Source of the DNA: Aselliscus stoliczkanus
Taxonomy: Eukaryota; Chordata; Mammalia; Chiroptera; Hipposideridae
NCBI GenBank assembly: GCA_033961575.1
Contig: CM066729.1
Span: forward strand, 95,793,001 to 95,857,000
Direction of reading: 5' to 3'
DNA length: 64,000 bases
A program made the position numbers and the translations under genes. Positions within the stretch are counted from its first letter, which is position 1. Every line of letters starts with the position of its first letter. Of the stretch, positions 46,868 to 57,970 are shown in pieces. Under the pieces are notes generated by a model. The model worked only from the letters and a program-made list of their open reading frames with translations, did not search any database and was not told the DNA's origin.

Positions 46868-47480
46868 TTAAATTAGTTTCAGGTGTATAAAGCAATGTAA
46901 TAGTTAGACATTTGTATTCCTCACTAAGTGATGACCACCTCAATCTACTATCCCGCTGACACAGTATATAGCAGCTATAATACCATGGACTATATTCCCT
47001 ATGCTGTACTTTACAGTTGGCAATCAATATTATTTTACTTCAGCTCAGTTTATAGCACAGTGATCAGGCCTCTACACAGTGTAGAAGTGGTCTCCCTGAT
47101 AAGTCCAGTGCCCATCTGGCACTCTACATAATCTTTTCAACATTCTTGATTTTATTCCCTGTAATGTATTTCATATCCCCGTGACTATATTGTGACTACC
47201 AATTTCTACTTCTAAATCCCTTCATCTTCTCCCCAATCCCATCTAGTAACCATCAGTTTTTCCTCTATATCTATTGGATAAAGATGCTGTGGTATATTTA
47301 TACAACGGAGTATTACGTGGCTATAAAATAAGAATGGAATCTTACCATTTTCGACAACATGTATGGACCTAGAAAGTATTATGCTAAGTGAGGTAATTCA
47401 GACTAAGAAAGACAAATACCATATGATCTCACTTAAATGTGGATTCTAAAGACCAGAATAAATGAGCAAACAAAACAGAT
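46868..47480. mobile_element. L1 3' end with twin-priming inversion
   Basis: 46868-47275 is antisense L1 3' UTR (TTAGTTTCAGGTGTATAAAG, GTAATAGTTAGACATTTG). 47276-47480 is sense L1 sequence (GCTGTGGTATATTTATACAA, CGACAACATGTATGGACC, ATCTCACTTAAATGTGGATTC) that should lie next to it in a normal element. The switch at about 47275 is the signature of twin priming. Confidence 0.85.
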
Positions 47481-47780
47481 GTTCTCTTTTTTTTTCATAA
47501 CAATGCAGCCTGAATTTGCACGCGGGTAGTTTTTCAACCAGCTTCCTGCCCATTGAAATTTCCCAGAGAACTTTTTGCAATCTGAGCAAATTTATCCCCT
47601 TTAAGTCCCAGTTGGTAGTCCTTTACCTTGGAAACACAACAACCCAAATAATGCTGTGTCCTTCCTATTTGTTATTTATAATAAACTCATTTTGATCACA
47701 ACTATATATGCAAATTTTTTCTCAAGACATGCTTCTCTGTAATATAGTCACTGCTAGTTTTAGATTAGTCTTCTGTGGGA
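47481..47780. other. Unique DNA
   Basis: Nothing recognised. Contains a TTATTTATAATAAACTC polyadenylation-like patch at about 47670. Confidence 0.4.
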
Positions 47781-48070
47781 CCATGTCCTTATGATTCTGA
47801 GAAATAATTTTGTTTATTTGAGGAGGCATATTAGCCACCACTAACAATAGTTCAAAAGTATTAAAGTTTTTGTAGCCATAACACTGATTTGATATTTGTT
47901 TCTAGGCCTTGTATGACTTTCAGAATTTATTTTTTTAACTGGCTCAGAAACTGGGAGATGAGAAACAATTTTATTTTCCAACTCAGCAAGTCCTAGCTCA
48001 TCTATACTACTTCTAAATTTTGTCCACAAGTTTAAAAGTTCTTTATCTAGCTTATCTGTCTCCTCCACCT
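47781..48070 (-). pseudogene. Possible retroelement gag-like relic
   Basis: The reverse frame 47841-48068 has a protein-like charge pattern (DKLDKELLNLWTKFRSSIDE and LAELENKIVSHL) unlike the AT-driven frames elsewhere. It lies between two antisense MLT1-type LTRs and has the same strand. That position fits the internal part of a MaLR provirus. I am not certain of the family and found no catalytic motif. Stops end it on both sides. Confidence 0.35.
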
Positions 48071-48850
48071 ACCTTACCATAGATAGCTAAACACCAACAG
48101 ACATTTTTACATTGGATTGTACATCATCTTGCCAAGCTCAGGTATGGTGCATTTTCTGTCTTCAAAGGCACTACATACGACAGTTTCATAAATTATTTTG
48201 CAGTTGTATAAAGTGATTCACTATTCTTTCATTTTGCCATGGACATGCACTTGTCATTTTCCAGACTCTGCTAACAATTTCTACGGTGCTTTCCAGGCTC
48301 CACCATTACCAGTTCAACACTGCTACCAATATCTGTAAATATATATTATATGTATGTTATATATAATGTAATATATAATTACATATATTTTATATGAATG
48401 TATATTTTATGTAAAAATATATATATATTTTCCCCCCACAAAATTATTAAAATATTTATTTACGATTGGAATCAGTCAACAAAAAAGCAAAGACAAATGA
48501 GCTTGGAAAAGGAGCTAAGCTGTTGTCTAGAATGTCCTCAGAACATTCCATACCTCAGTAGCAAATCTGTCTTTGCAACTGGCTGGCAAGACAACAATGG
48601 CTCAACACACATAGCAGTTGCACAAAGAGCCACACGAATGTTCCCTGTAAAACTTGCCCAGAATAAAGCAAGGTGACAAAGAGAGAGAGAGAATAAACTC
48701 TGCCAAATTAGGTGTACTTAAATACCACAAGGAATTGTTAACAGCTTAAACCTTTTACCTCATTTTTAATGGGTGCAGATTGATGTCGTAACTGCCATTT
48801 TAGCAAATGTAGAATGGATGATGAAACCTATAATACCTTGCTACCAGTGC
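48071..48850. other. AT-rich DNA with (TA)n patches
   Basis: TATATA-rich 48335-48430; a (GA)n patch at 48679-48692. The 48398-48676 frame has no domain. Confidence 0.45.
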
Positions 48851-49275
48851 CTGTAATGGTTAGTTTTTCCTGTGTAACCAGTTATCCCCAAAACTCAGTT
48901 GGCTTAAAACAACCACTTATTCACTTCATGATTTGAAGAGTAGATTTTCTGGGATGGCCTGGGCCTAGATCATTCAGACATCTGAAATCAGTTCGTAAGT
49001 GGATTTGGGCTATTAGTCCTGGTGGCCTCACTCTAGTGTCTTGCAGTCAGTTGCCTGTCAGCTGGAGAAACAGTAAGAACTGAGGACACATGTCCCTTAT
49101 CAACCCTACACCAAGCTATCCTGGCTTGTAAACATGCCATCAGGTTTCCAGGAGCAATTAAAGCTCCAAACATTTGGCTCCAAAACACAGGCATTTTCAC
49201 TTGTCTGTTTCACATTTGCAACAGTGACCAGAGTCGGTGTGAAGGGTCACTGTCCAAGCATGTAACATACGGAGG
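48851..49275 (-). mobile_element. MLT1-type MaLR LTR, antisense
   Basis: ACTCAGTTGGCTTAAAACAAC, TGGATTTGGGCTATTAG-like, CATGTCCC, AACATGCCATCAGGTTTCC and AGCTCCAAAC give the reverse complement of an MLT1 LTR. Same strand as the copy at 45560-46015. Confidence 0.6.
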
Positions 49276-49337
49276 CGTGAGCAAGTCGGGGGTCTGTCAA
49301 TCATCCATGTAAATGCATGCTCATAGAAAATCATCTC

Positions 49338-49851
49338 GGGCCTGCCTAGTGGCTCAGTTGGTTAAGAGTTAGCTGAAGAGGGTGAGCTCTGAGCAACAGG
49401 CCCACCAGTTTGATTCCCACATGGGCCAGTGATGCTGCCCCTGAGCTGAGCTACTGTGGAGCTGCCAACAGGTGGCAGGATGGCTCAGCTGGTGAGAGCA
49501 TGTGCTCCTAACAAAACTGCCTGTTCGATGGTAGGCTATGCCCACCCTTAACTAGGACTGAACTGGGCACCTTGAGCTGAGCTGCCACCTGGATGGCTCA
49601 GTGCATAGAGTATGTGCTCTTTAAAACAAGGCTGCCAGGTTTGACTCCCACATAGGATGGTGGCTATACCCCCCTGCAACTATAATTATAATACAGTGCC
49701 TTAAGCTTAGAGGCCATGAGCTGCCAACAAGCAGCCAGAAGGTGGCTGGCACCCTCCATAACTAAGACTGAAGAAAAACAACTTGGCTGGTCCCCCTCCC
49801 CAATTCCCCATCACTGTTTCCCTCCCCCAATACCCCTATTAAAAAAAAAAT
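49338..49851 (+). mobile_element. VES-like long SINE (type B-long)
   Basis: GGGCCTGCCTAGTGGCTCAG head, then several VES-like modules: GATTCCCACATGGGCCAGTG, GAGCTGCCAACAGGTGGCAG, GCATGTGCTCCTAAC, GACTCCCACATAGGATGGTG, CCATAACTAAGACTGAAG, CAACTTGGCTGGTCC, CCCCAATTCCCC, then A-tail. This is the module order of the VES family described from vesper bats, in a diverged form. Multiple internal repeats of the tRNA-like unit explain the length. Confidence 0.85.
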
Positions 49852-51190
49852 CAATTCAGTTCCCCCAGGATATTTAGAAATGTTTTGTTAGTGATATTAT
49901 CAGTTTTAGTTCTTATTAAATTACATTTATAGCTTAGTATAAAATATCTACCGAATCTTTGGTTCTTGATCAATGAACATTAGACAAACGATATTATTTG
50001 CCTTTGGTTGTATAGATGACTAAGTCAAAGCTAGGTTATTCTGTTGTAATAATGAACATTAAGTCACTGTTAATTATAAAAAGTTTATCTTTCACTTATT
50101 TATAGCATGAGTCAGCACGTGGGGGATGGATAAGGAAGGGCTTTTCTCATGTTATCATGGTGGCAAGAGAGTGTAATTCTACTATGTGCCTGGGAGGAAA
50201 GTGAATACGGAAACCTTAGCAGACATTAATAATTACCACACTATGAAACCTCTGCTATTGCTCTTAATATTACCCACTTGTCAAGGGATCAGTTAGTTAA
50301 CAGTTATGCAAGTGTGTGTACAGAGACTATCAAATATCTTGCCTTGCCAGGGCGACTTAACTCAAAATATCTTTGGAATGGACAAATTCTTGCTTTGGAA
50401 TTTTCCTTCTCCCAGTGAATTGGTAAGAGATATTTAAAACATGAAAATCTAAACTAGTTTTCTTCTAATTTTCCTTATTGAAAAAAATCTTGAAGTTCTT
50501 ATTATTATATAGTCTGTTTTTGTTTTTTTTTAATCACTGTAAGATACTGTTTTAGGAAGTGTATCATGGGTCCCAGCATTGTACATGTATTTTTAACAAG
50601 CACACCTGGTAATCTGTCACATGAAGAAAACCATGGACTGCATAATTTGGGAGATTTAATTCATTTTTAATAATGTCACTCATGTACCTAATAAAGAAAG
50701 ATTCTATTGTTAAGGAAACTCACTTTGGGATTATGCCTTTCAGAATTTCTCATTATATGAAAAGTTGAAAAACTAAATTTTACATAATGTACCACAAATA
50801 AATTCTGATCATAGCAGGGATGCTCCATAACCAACCTTAGATATGCATTTTAGTGGCACTGTTTTCACTTTTTTTAAAATACTGTATGAGCATTCATGGC
50901 AGATATAGTTTTTGTATTTGCCCCATCATAATTTTGTACAATTATAGCTGCTAAGTGTGTAATCATAGCATTTAAAGCACATTGTGACTTATTATTTTGA
51001 GACATAAAAAACATAGCTTCCACCAATATTTCTTGTTATAGTTTATTTAATTAGTTGGATATAACTAAGATGGTGTAGTACCTTGCAATTTCTTTAAAAG
51101 TAAATCTTAGCAGTAATGTTTCTGTCCTCCTCAGACAAAGTGCCTCTTGCCAAATTCTATTATATTTTATTGAACTGATGTTCTGGTTAT
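49852..51190. other. AT-rich unique DNA
   Basis: No gene or named repeat was recognised over about 1.3 kb. T-run at about 50519-50531. Confidence 0.5.
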
Positions 51191-51410
51191 TATAAAATTT
51201 TACTAAACAGGCCATTTTTTGGTAAATGGTTTGTTCAAATATAACATTTACAGAGTAAAGGTAACAAATTCTAACTATAGAGCTTGGTGAATTTCTATGC
51301 AGTGAAACTCAACTGCAAGATCAGCACCAAAATCAAAAAGTACAATTTTACCAGCATCAGAGGTTCTCCTCATCCCTGTTCTTGTTAGTACCTCTCAAGA
51401 GAAAACACAA
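51191..51410 (-). mobile_element. Possible old L1 or LTR fragment, antisense
   Basis: ATATAACATTTACAGAGTAAAG, AGAGCTTGGTGAATTTCTATG, AACTGCAAGATCAGCACC and TTTTACCAGCATCAGAGG have the order of an old placental L1 3' UTR-type repeat (AGCTTGATGAATTTTCACA, CCCAGATCAAGAAACAG). Family not assigned. Confidence 0.4.
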
Positions 51411-52456
51411 TTTTGGCTTCTAACATATTAATACATATTAATACATAATTTAACAAATAAAATGTTAAATTTGACAAATAAGATAAGGAATATTTTGAGT
51501 AGAGGATTATTTAATATAAACCAATTATGATGACTAACTGGATGAAAAAGGATATGAAAGGCAAGCTGATATAAAGGGCAAGTTGAACTTGAAAACAAAA
51601 TAACACATTATTTCTATTTATTCTCACTGGGAGGTATATGAGGTCAAATGACCAAATTACTTTTGAAAAAGTGATCCATAGGTTAGGTTATAATAAGTGC
51701 AGTCTCATTTTTACAATGCCATTTATTTCCTCAGGGTAGCAAAAAAACAAGGACAATTTTTAGCAAAACTAATAATGCTTAAGGAGCAAATCCTTCCTAT
51801 TCAAGCTGTTAGGGGATACAGATGGCATGGTGGAAATAAACACAATTTTAACCTTGTGTTTTTCAAGGTTTTATCAGCTATTATACTCATCTATGCTTTG
51901 GGGGAGTTCATTCTCTGGGAATGTAACCACAAAGATTTGCCTCCCTAATATTCTAGTTCATCTAATAGAGAAATTAAAGCCACCATTAGTCTGGAAAGAG
52001 CTTTGCAGAGTGAGTCATTTAGTGCCTAAAAGCTGTAAAGCCTTTTGCCCAGATGGATGATGCATATACATGTTGGCTAGCTTTCCTAAGTATGACTGAT
52101 TAAGCTGAAGCTTTTACTGAGTGCTTTTCTTTCCATTTTAAATCTCAGCAGGAAGGTCATGCTCATGGATGAGAGTGTCTAAACTTAGTGTTTTGGGCCA
52201 CATATGGAGAATGAGAACACACAGGCTAAGGTTCCCTGTGATCCTGGTTCAGAATCTAACTGCATTCATGCAGCGCTAGGCTACGTCCCTGAAACTACTT
52301 TCAGTTTTAAGGATATTTTAGCAAATAGTTTAAAATTTTTTTAGTTCATTTTATTTTAAGATATTTCAGCAAAATGTATTGATCGAGTTTAATTTGTAAT
52401 GCTCAGAAATACATCTCTGCTATTGCTGCTGCCGCTGAGGTACAGTTTGAGCAACA
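51411..52456. other. Unique DNA
   Basis: Two overlapping forward frames (51697-51948 and 51827-52060) in different phases have no domain. No other feature recognised. Confidence 0.45.
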
Positions 52457-52540
52457 TTTTTTTTTTTTTTTTGAGGGCGCCGAACCGGGGCCGCTGGCTT
52501 CCCAAGCCAGCGCTTAACCACTGTGCCACTCGGCCAGCCC
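52457..52540 (-). mobile_element. tRNA-SINE type A with internal deletion, antisense
   Basis: Poly-T, GAGGGC then directly GCCGAACCGGGGCCGC. The AGTGTCACTGGCCCTCATAT and TGGGAC part present in every other type A copy is missing. Direct repeats GAGCAACATTTT and GAACAACATTTT flank it. Confidence 0.92.
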
Positions 52541-53424
52541 TGAACAACATTTTTTTAATTGGAGCTGTTTTTGATGTGTCTGCTCAGAGGAAGACTCTCT
52601 AACTTTTAAATTCACAGGACAGGACTCTAACAGTGACCTGTCCATACTGGAATGCCTATTGTTCAATTTGAAATATTGCAACTGGCTGCTGCCTCACTCC
52701 TATTATACCCAACATTTACCTTCTCACCTCTGAATTCCTATATTGACGCCTTTTTATGATTTTGTACATTTGCATCTCTTCTATTAGATTATCATTTTTC
52801 TTGATAGTGGGGACTTATTATCAAGGTTGTTGAGCAGATGTGAAAGACAATGTGTAGAATGACAAAGTAGGTGTTCAAAAAAATCATTTTCTTTATGTAT
52901 TTGTTTTCAGAAAAAAAAAGGAAGTGTTTATTGGTTATCATCAGGGTCAACAAGATATATATTTTTGCATCTAGATAGGCAAAGACTCTAGATAGTCAGC
53001 AATACTTGACTTGAAGAAATGTTCAGTGTTGGAAAATCTCCTTGAAGCTGACAGGAAAAATTCACATGATGATGTAGGTTGGTGATTAGTTCTGCTGGCT
53101 GTTTCAGAAGAAAAATATAAAAACAAGACAATACAGAAATTCTAGTTGACACGGGATTTGATCTGTGGACCTTTATGATCTATTTACTTCTGATATTTGG
53201 TTTTGAAAATCATTCCTGTGACTCATCAAGTCAGAGAGCAATATGCAAAATTAGCATAATTATATCATCAACATTTTATGTGTAAAGCGTTAATCCAGAT
53301 GGCCTGAATTTGGACACATTTGTCTGTGGTAACCTTTTTTTCAAAAAATGTTCTCCTTTGATTTCTCATCCACAGACACATAATTACCAATGTCTCAGAT
53401 GTCCCATAACATTATGGGAGGCCT
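52541..53424. other. Unique DNA, possible MIR/L2 scrap
   Basis: About 52720-52880 (TATTAGATTATC, TTGATAGTGGGGACTTATTA) may be L2/MIR-derived. Otherwise nothing. Confidence 0.4.
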
Positions 53425-53640
53425 TACAGGATGGTGGCTAAAGGTAGGTGACCTAAAGTTAGGCTGCCTGGATTTGAATCTCAGTGATAATATTTACTAG
53501 GTTTATACCTTGGACATTAATATCCTTACCATAAATCAAAATGATAATATAACATAAGTGATAAGCATATTATGAAAATTAAATACAATAGTTAATGCAT
53601 ATAGTTTGTTTAGAATGGTACTTGATATATATGTAGCTTG
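53425..53640 (+). mobile_element. MIR SINE relic, sense
   Basis: ATGGTGGCTAAAGGTAGGTG, GTTAGGCTGCCTGGATTTGAATCTCAGTG, ATAAATCAAAATGATAATA and AGAATGGTACTTGATATA follow the MIR order (head, core, tail). Confidence 0.75.
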
Positions 53641-54423
53641 AGCCCTAGAAAGGTATTTTTAAATAATGTTATATAAAGCTCCATGTTTGTTTTGTCCATT
53701 TCTGACCTAGGACTCTATCTTGACTTTTCTTATTCTTTCATTCTTCTCAAAAAATATACTGATCCTACTCTCTAGGCAAAAATTGATTACTGTAACATAT
53801 ATCTTTACCCCAGCAAAATAATGCCAGTAAACATAAACATATGTTCAAAAAGGCCTTTTGTAAGTAAATCATGTATGAGAATCCATCCACACACCATAAG
53901 AGTTCAATTTAAAATGGTCACTAAGACACAAGGACATTTTGATAACTCTGACATGTTAGCAACTTGCAGGGAAGACTCTAGACAAAAGATTTGGGTATAA
54001 ATTCTCCTTAACCGAGGTTTAAATTCCTGTACACTTTAAATTATTCTATTAGATTCAATTACTAATTTAAAAATCCTGAATAAAAGTGTGAATGTTTATC
54101 ACATGTTTGAAAACTATAATATTTATATGCCACACAACAGAAATTTCCAGGAATAGAAGGGATGTTTGATTGCCATCCACAACTTGCTTCCAGGCTGCTG
54201 ACATTTCCAGCCAAAACGATGGAAGACAAAAAACAAGCCTATGCCAGGGGCTCTGTCAATAGTGAGATCATGAGGAAGCGACATACAACGTGATATTCTA
54301 TTGGATCCAACCGAGTCTCAAAACTGTATTTTACTGCTGTAGTCTGGGAAATGTTGTTGCTAGCTGTAACTGTATCTTAAGCTTAAACTGAGGCAATGCA
54401 GTGATGAGTGCAATCTGTTATTT
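53641..54423. other. AT-rich unique DNA
   Basis: Nothing recognised. Confidence 0.5.
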
Positions 54424-54534
54424 GAAGGAAGGATGGAAAGAAGGAAGGAAAGAAGGAAGGAAGGAAGGAAGGAAGGAAGGAAGGAAGGAAGGAAGGAAGG
54501 AAGGAAGGGAGGGAGGGAGGGAGGGAGAAGAAAA
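54424..54534 (+). repeat. (GGAA)n / (GGGA)n polypurine microsatellite
   Basis: About 20 GAAG/GGAA units followed by five GGGA units on the plus strand; all purine for about 105 bases. The long Lys-Glu-Gly and Pro-Ser frames on the two strands are repeat artefacts. Confidence 0.96.
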
Positions 54535-55239
54535 GACTAGAGAAACATGTGGAGATAGAGATAACATTGCTCCACTGCAAATAGATTTACTTGTTATGAC
54601 ATTAAACCATATATTTGCAATTAATAATTATTCAAAGCATTATGTCCTGCTCTTGGTTATACACACATTGCAACCCCTTTACAAGTGAACTTCACATGGT
54701 TGAGAAAGGCAACTTAGAACTCTCCTTGACCCAACAGTTGGATGCCTGATGCTATGATCCCGGTTTGTCCCCTGTGAAACTACAGGTATACCGTTTAGTG
54801 TTGGTGCTCTGTACAATCCACTTCCATCAAATGAAGGGCTAGGTTAGATTATTGTCATAGCACGTTTTAGGGTTCAAGTTATGTGACCTTAAGCCTTGTC
54901 TCTTTGCAAATGTATAGCTGAAGACAGTATGACACTAATTTAAAATCCAGTAAAGTTTTGTTATGTTTCAAGATATCCATTTATTTATTATTGGCACATA
55001 GTACAGATAAACATAACTATTTAATTTTTTTTTCTGTTTTATCTGGTGAAAATAAATGTCACAGTAAACTGTGACAGCCTGTGCTCATATCCACTGTATT
55101 CTGAAAACTTTTCTATTCATTGTTTCATTGACAATAAAGATCAACTGTTAGCCTTAAGAACAAGAGAAACACGCTTTTTTGCAGAATAGAAATATAAGTT
55201 TCATTACTATTTCACACTTTTTTTGCCTCATATTTTTTA
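54535..55239. other. AT-rich unique DNA
   Basis: Nothing recognised. Confidence 0.5.
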
Positions 55240-55421
55240 TGTGTGTGTTGTTTTTTTTTTTTTGTTTTTTTTTTTTTTTTTTTTTTTTTAGCTGAGCCAT
55301 CCTGCCACCTGTTGGCAGCTCAATGGCAACTCAGCTCGGGCTGGCATCGAACCGCCGTTGCTCAGAGCTCAGCTCGCACTCTTGAGCGAGCTCTTAACCA
55401 ACTAAGCCACTCGGCCGGCCC
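55240..55421 (-). mobile_element. tRNA-SINE type B, antisense, intact, 17-bp TSD
   Basis: Long T-tail, AGCTGAGCCATCCTGCCACC, TGTTGGCAGCTCAATGGCAA, GAGCGAGCTCTTAACCAACT and head complement GCCACTCGGCCGGCCC. Perfect direct repeats TTGCCTCATATTTTTTA at 55223-55239 and 55422-55438. Likely one of the youngest insertions here. Confidence 0.96.
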
Positions 55422-55438
55422 TTGCCTCATATTTTTTA

Positions 55439-55885
55439 AAAATATCATACTGTTTATCATATTAATTAAGAAAGCATATATAGGGTATCTCAAACATTAT
55501 TTCTTAATTTTCTCTTCCTTTAATTTCTCTAATTGCCCTACTGGATCAGTCCTATACTATCTAGAATATATTTCTATTCCAATAGTTGAAATATATTTAT
55601 GAAGTATGGCATATATTTTAAATTTTAATGTCTTTTAATTTCAAATTAACATATAAACAATCACCATATACATATGCAATCAATATATGTATCTATATAT
55701 TACATTTTAAAATAAGGTATACAAGTACATACCTTTTCAGTATAATACTTATTTAGAAAATAAAAACTGAATAAACACCTTCTATCTGTTTATCGCAAGG
55801 ATTATTTATCATTTTAACAGAAACATAACTCATATTCTGGGTTGTTCTTTAGTATCTCTGTGAAATGTGTAGAAATTTTTTTGTA
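55439..55885. other. AT-rich unique DNA
   Basis: Nothing recognised. Confidence 0.5.
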
Positions 55886-56384
55886 AATATGTAGTATTTA
55901 AGGTATAATTGACACATAAAAATATAAGATAAAGTGTACAATGTAATACTTTGACATATATATACATATATGTATATATATAATATCTCCCATTGAGTTA
56001 AACATCCAATATCTCACATATTTATCTCTCTTTTTTTTGATGAGAACATATTCTTTTAACAAATTTCAGTTATTCAATACAGTATTATCAACTGCAATCA
56101 CCACATTTTATACTAGATTCTCAGAATTTGTTCATCCTGTAAATGAAAGTTTGTACCCGTTTACCCTTATCTTCCTAATTCCAACAATCTTAGACACTGG
56201 CAATCACTTTTTTATGTTTCTATGAGATCTACTTCAGTATGTTTACTTGCTTGTTTTTGTTTTGTTTTAGATTCCACATATTAATGGTGCCTTGTAGTGA
56301 TTTGTCTTTCCCTGTCTGGCTTATTTCACATAGTGTAATGCCCTCCAGGTTTATTTACCCTATTTGTGAAAATAACAGGATATT

Positions 56385-56403
56385 CTTTTTTCTTTCTTTC
56401 TTT

Positions 56404-56469
<66 letters not shown>

Positions 56470-56482
56470 TTCTTTCTTTCCT
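56385..56482. repeat. (CTTT)n polypyrimidine microsatellite
   Basis: About 22 CTTT units with TTCC ends, inside the L1 fragment. Overlapping Phe/Leu/Ser frame is an artefact. Confidence 0.96.
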
Positions 56483-56497
56483 TTTTTACATTCATGA

Positions 56498-56603
56498 TTT
56501 TTTTTTTTTGAGGGCAGTGTGACTGGCCCTCATATGTGGGACCCGAACCGGGACCGCTGGCTTGCCAAGCCAGCGCTTAACCACTGTGCCACTCAGCTGG
56601 CCC
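56498..56603 (-). mobile_element. tRNA-SINE type A, antisense, in the L1 fragment
   Basis: T-tail, GAGGGCAGTGTGACTGGCCC, GACCCGAACCGGGACCGC and head complement CACTCAGCTGGCCC. Possible direct repeats CTTTCTTTCCTTTTTTA at 56472-56488 and about 56606-56622, although the first is separated from the tail by about nine bases. Confidence 0.92.
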
Positions 56604-56822
56604 ACCTTTCTTTCCTTTTTTAAATAAGGCTGAGTATTACTCATATGTGTATACATTTGTGAAACATATATCACATTTTATGATATGTGATATACATCAT
56701 ATTTATCATATATATTTTATGATATATGCTATCTATCTATACCACATTTTCTAGACACAATTCATGCGTTAACAGGCACTTAGGTTACTTCCATACTGTC
56801 ACTATTGTGAGTAACAAAGACT

Positions 56823-57118
56823 ATCAAGTAAATTCCCATGAAATTTACTCTGACTCCTCTCATAGAGGGTATAGGTAACACATCACAAATGTCCAATCAA
56901 AATCAAGGTAGTTGGAGTTGTTTGTTTGTTTGTTTGTTTGTTTGTTTGTTTTATCCCCCAACCTCTTTGGAAAGGGATGCCTGGTATGGATATAATTTCC
57001 ATACTTGTAGCTCTCCTTGCACACACACAAAGTGAGTTCTGAGACCTTGAGAAAATCCACTGATGAATTTGCAGGAAGTGTCATCATGCTGAGAGTTGAA
57101 GTGGATTAAAAAATTAAG
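56823..57118. other. Unique DNA with a (TTTG)n tract
   Basis: (TTTG)n at 56919-56951. The frames 56838-57035 and 56860-57087 are artefacts of it. Confidence 0.6.
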
Positions 57119-57261
57119 GAGGAGCCTGCCCAGTGCCTCAGTTGGTTAAGAGCTCGCTAAGTGTGTGAGCTCTGAGCAACAGGGTTGCTGGTTGGATTTT
57201 TGACGGGAGCCGCGCTGAGCTTCCAACAGGTGGCAGGATGGCTCAGCTAAAACAAACAAAC
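57119..57261 (+). mobile_element. tRNA-SINE type B, sense
   Basis: GGAGCCTGCCCAGTGCCTCAG head, AAGAGCTCGCTAAGTGTGTG, CCAACAGGTGGCAGGATGGC, CTCAGCT and (CAAA)n tail. Direct repeats AAAAAATTAA at 57108-57117 and 57262-57271. Confidence 0.92.
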
Positions 57262-57271
57262 AAAAAATTAA

Positions 57272-57970
57272 CAACAGCAACAACAAAAAATGAGGATAAA
57301 TTACATGTTAAATGAACACTGTATGAAATGACTTTCCTTCAATTTATTTAGGTGTTTTCAAATTTTTTTCAGTAATATATTTTATCTATGTATAGTTTAT
57401 TACTTTTGGGGGTTAGATTTATTGTTTGTATTTGGCTTTGTATTTGATGTATTTAAAATGGTATCTATTTTAAATTTTGTTGTTTGTTTTTTAATAGAAT
57501 GTACATATAAAATTGATCTTTATATATTTATCTTTCCTTCATCAAATTTGATAAATTCAATTACTAATGCAAACAGATGACCTATGTATTATTTCGAATT
57601 TTTAGATCACTTACTGCATTCCAGAACAATGCTAAGATAGGGAAAATATGTATATATATCCCAGGCAACTGTGACAGGAAAAAAATACTGTGCTAAATTG
57701 CTATGATTTAGAAATAAGTCTACCACCTTTCTCCCTCTATTTGCTCATTATTCCACACTATTTCTTAGACAATCAAAGTATTGTACACAGCCCAGTCTGC
57801 TCTCTCCAACTGGAAATCTAACATTCATTCCATCAGACTGTCCCTCAACCTCATGGTTAACATTAAAATATACCCCTTTAAAAATATATCATATGAGATG
57901 ATCCACTGGCGTATTCATGGATTTTCCTTTCAGAAATGCCATGTAAAGTCACTATCTTAATCTTACAGTA
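57272..57970. other. AT-rich unique DNA
   Basis: Nothing recognised. Confidence 0.5.

Larger units (their letters stand above)
55886..56822 (-). mobile_element. L1 3' end, antisense, interrupted by (CTTT)n and a SINE
   Basis: TAATTGACACATAAAAATATAAG, TTCAGTTATTCAATACAGTATTATCAAC, ATCTACTTCAGTATG, TAGATTCCACATATTAATGG, TCTGGCTTATTTCACATAGTG, AATAAGGCTGAGTATTAC and GGCACTTAGGTTACTTCC are antisense L1 3'-end phrases in order. The CTTT tract and SINE lie in the AAAGAATATTC-type target region. Confidence 0.85.

Noticed and set aside
46683..47027. 114-codon reverse frame with Lys-rich end
   Set aside because: It crosses an antisense L1 3' UTR and T-rich DNA; no domain.
54383..54688. Frames with Lys-Glu-Gly-Arg or Pro-Ser-Phe-Leu repeats
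   Set aside because: Products of the GGAA microsatellite.
56239..56511. 90-codon frame with Phe-Leu-Ser repeats resembling a membrane protein
   Set aside because: It is a (CTTT)n tract inside an antisense L1.
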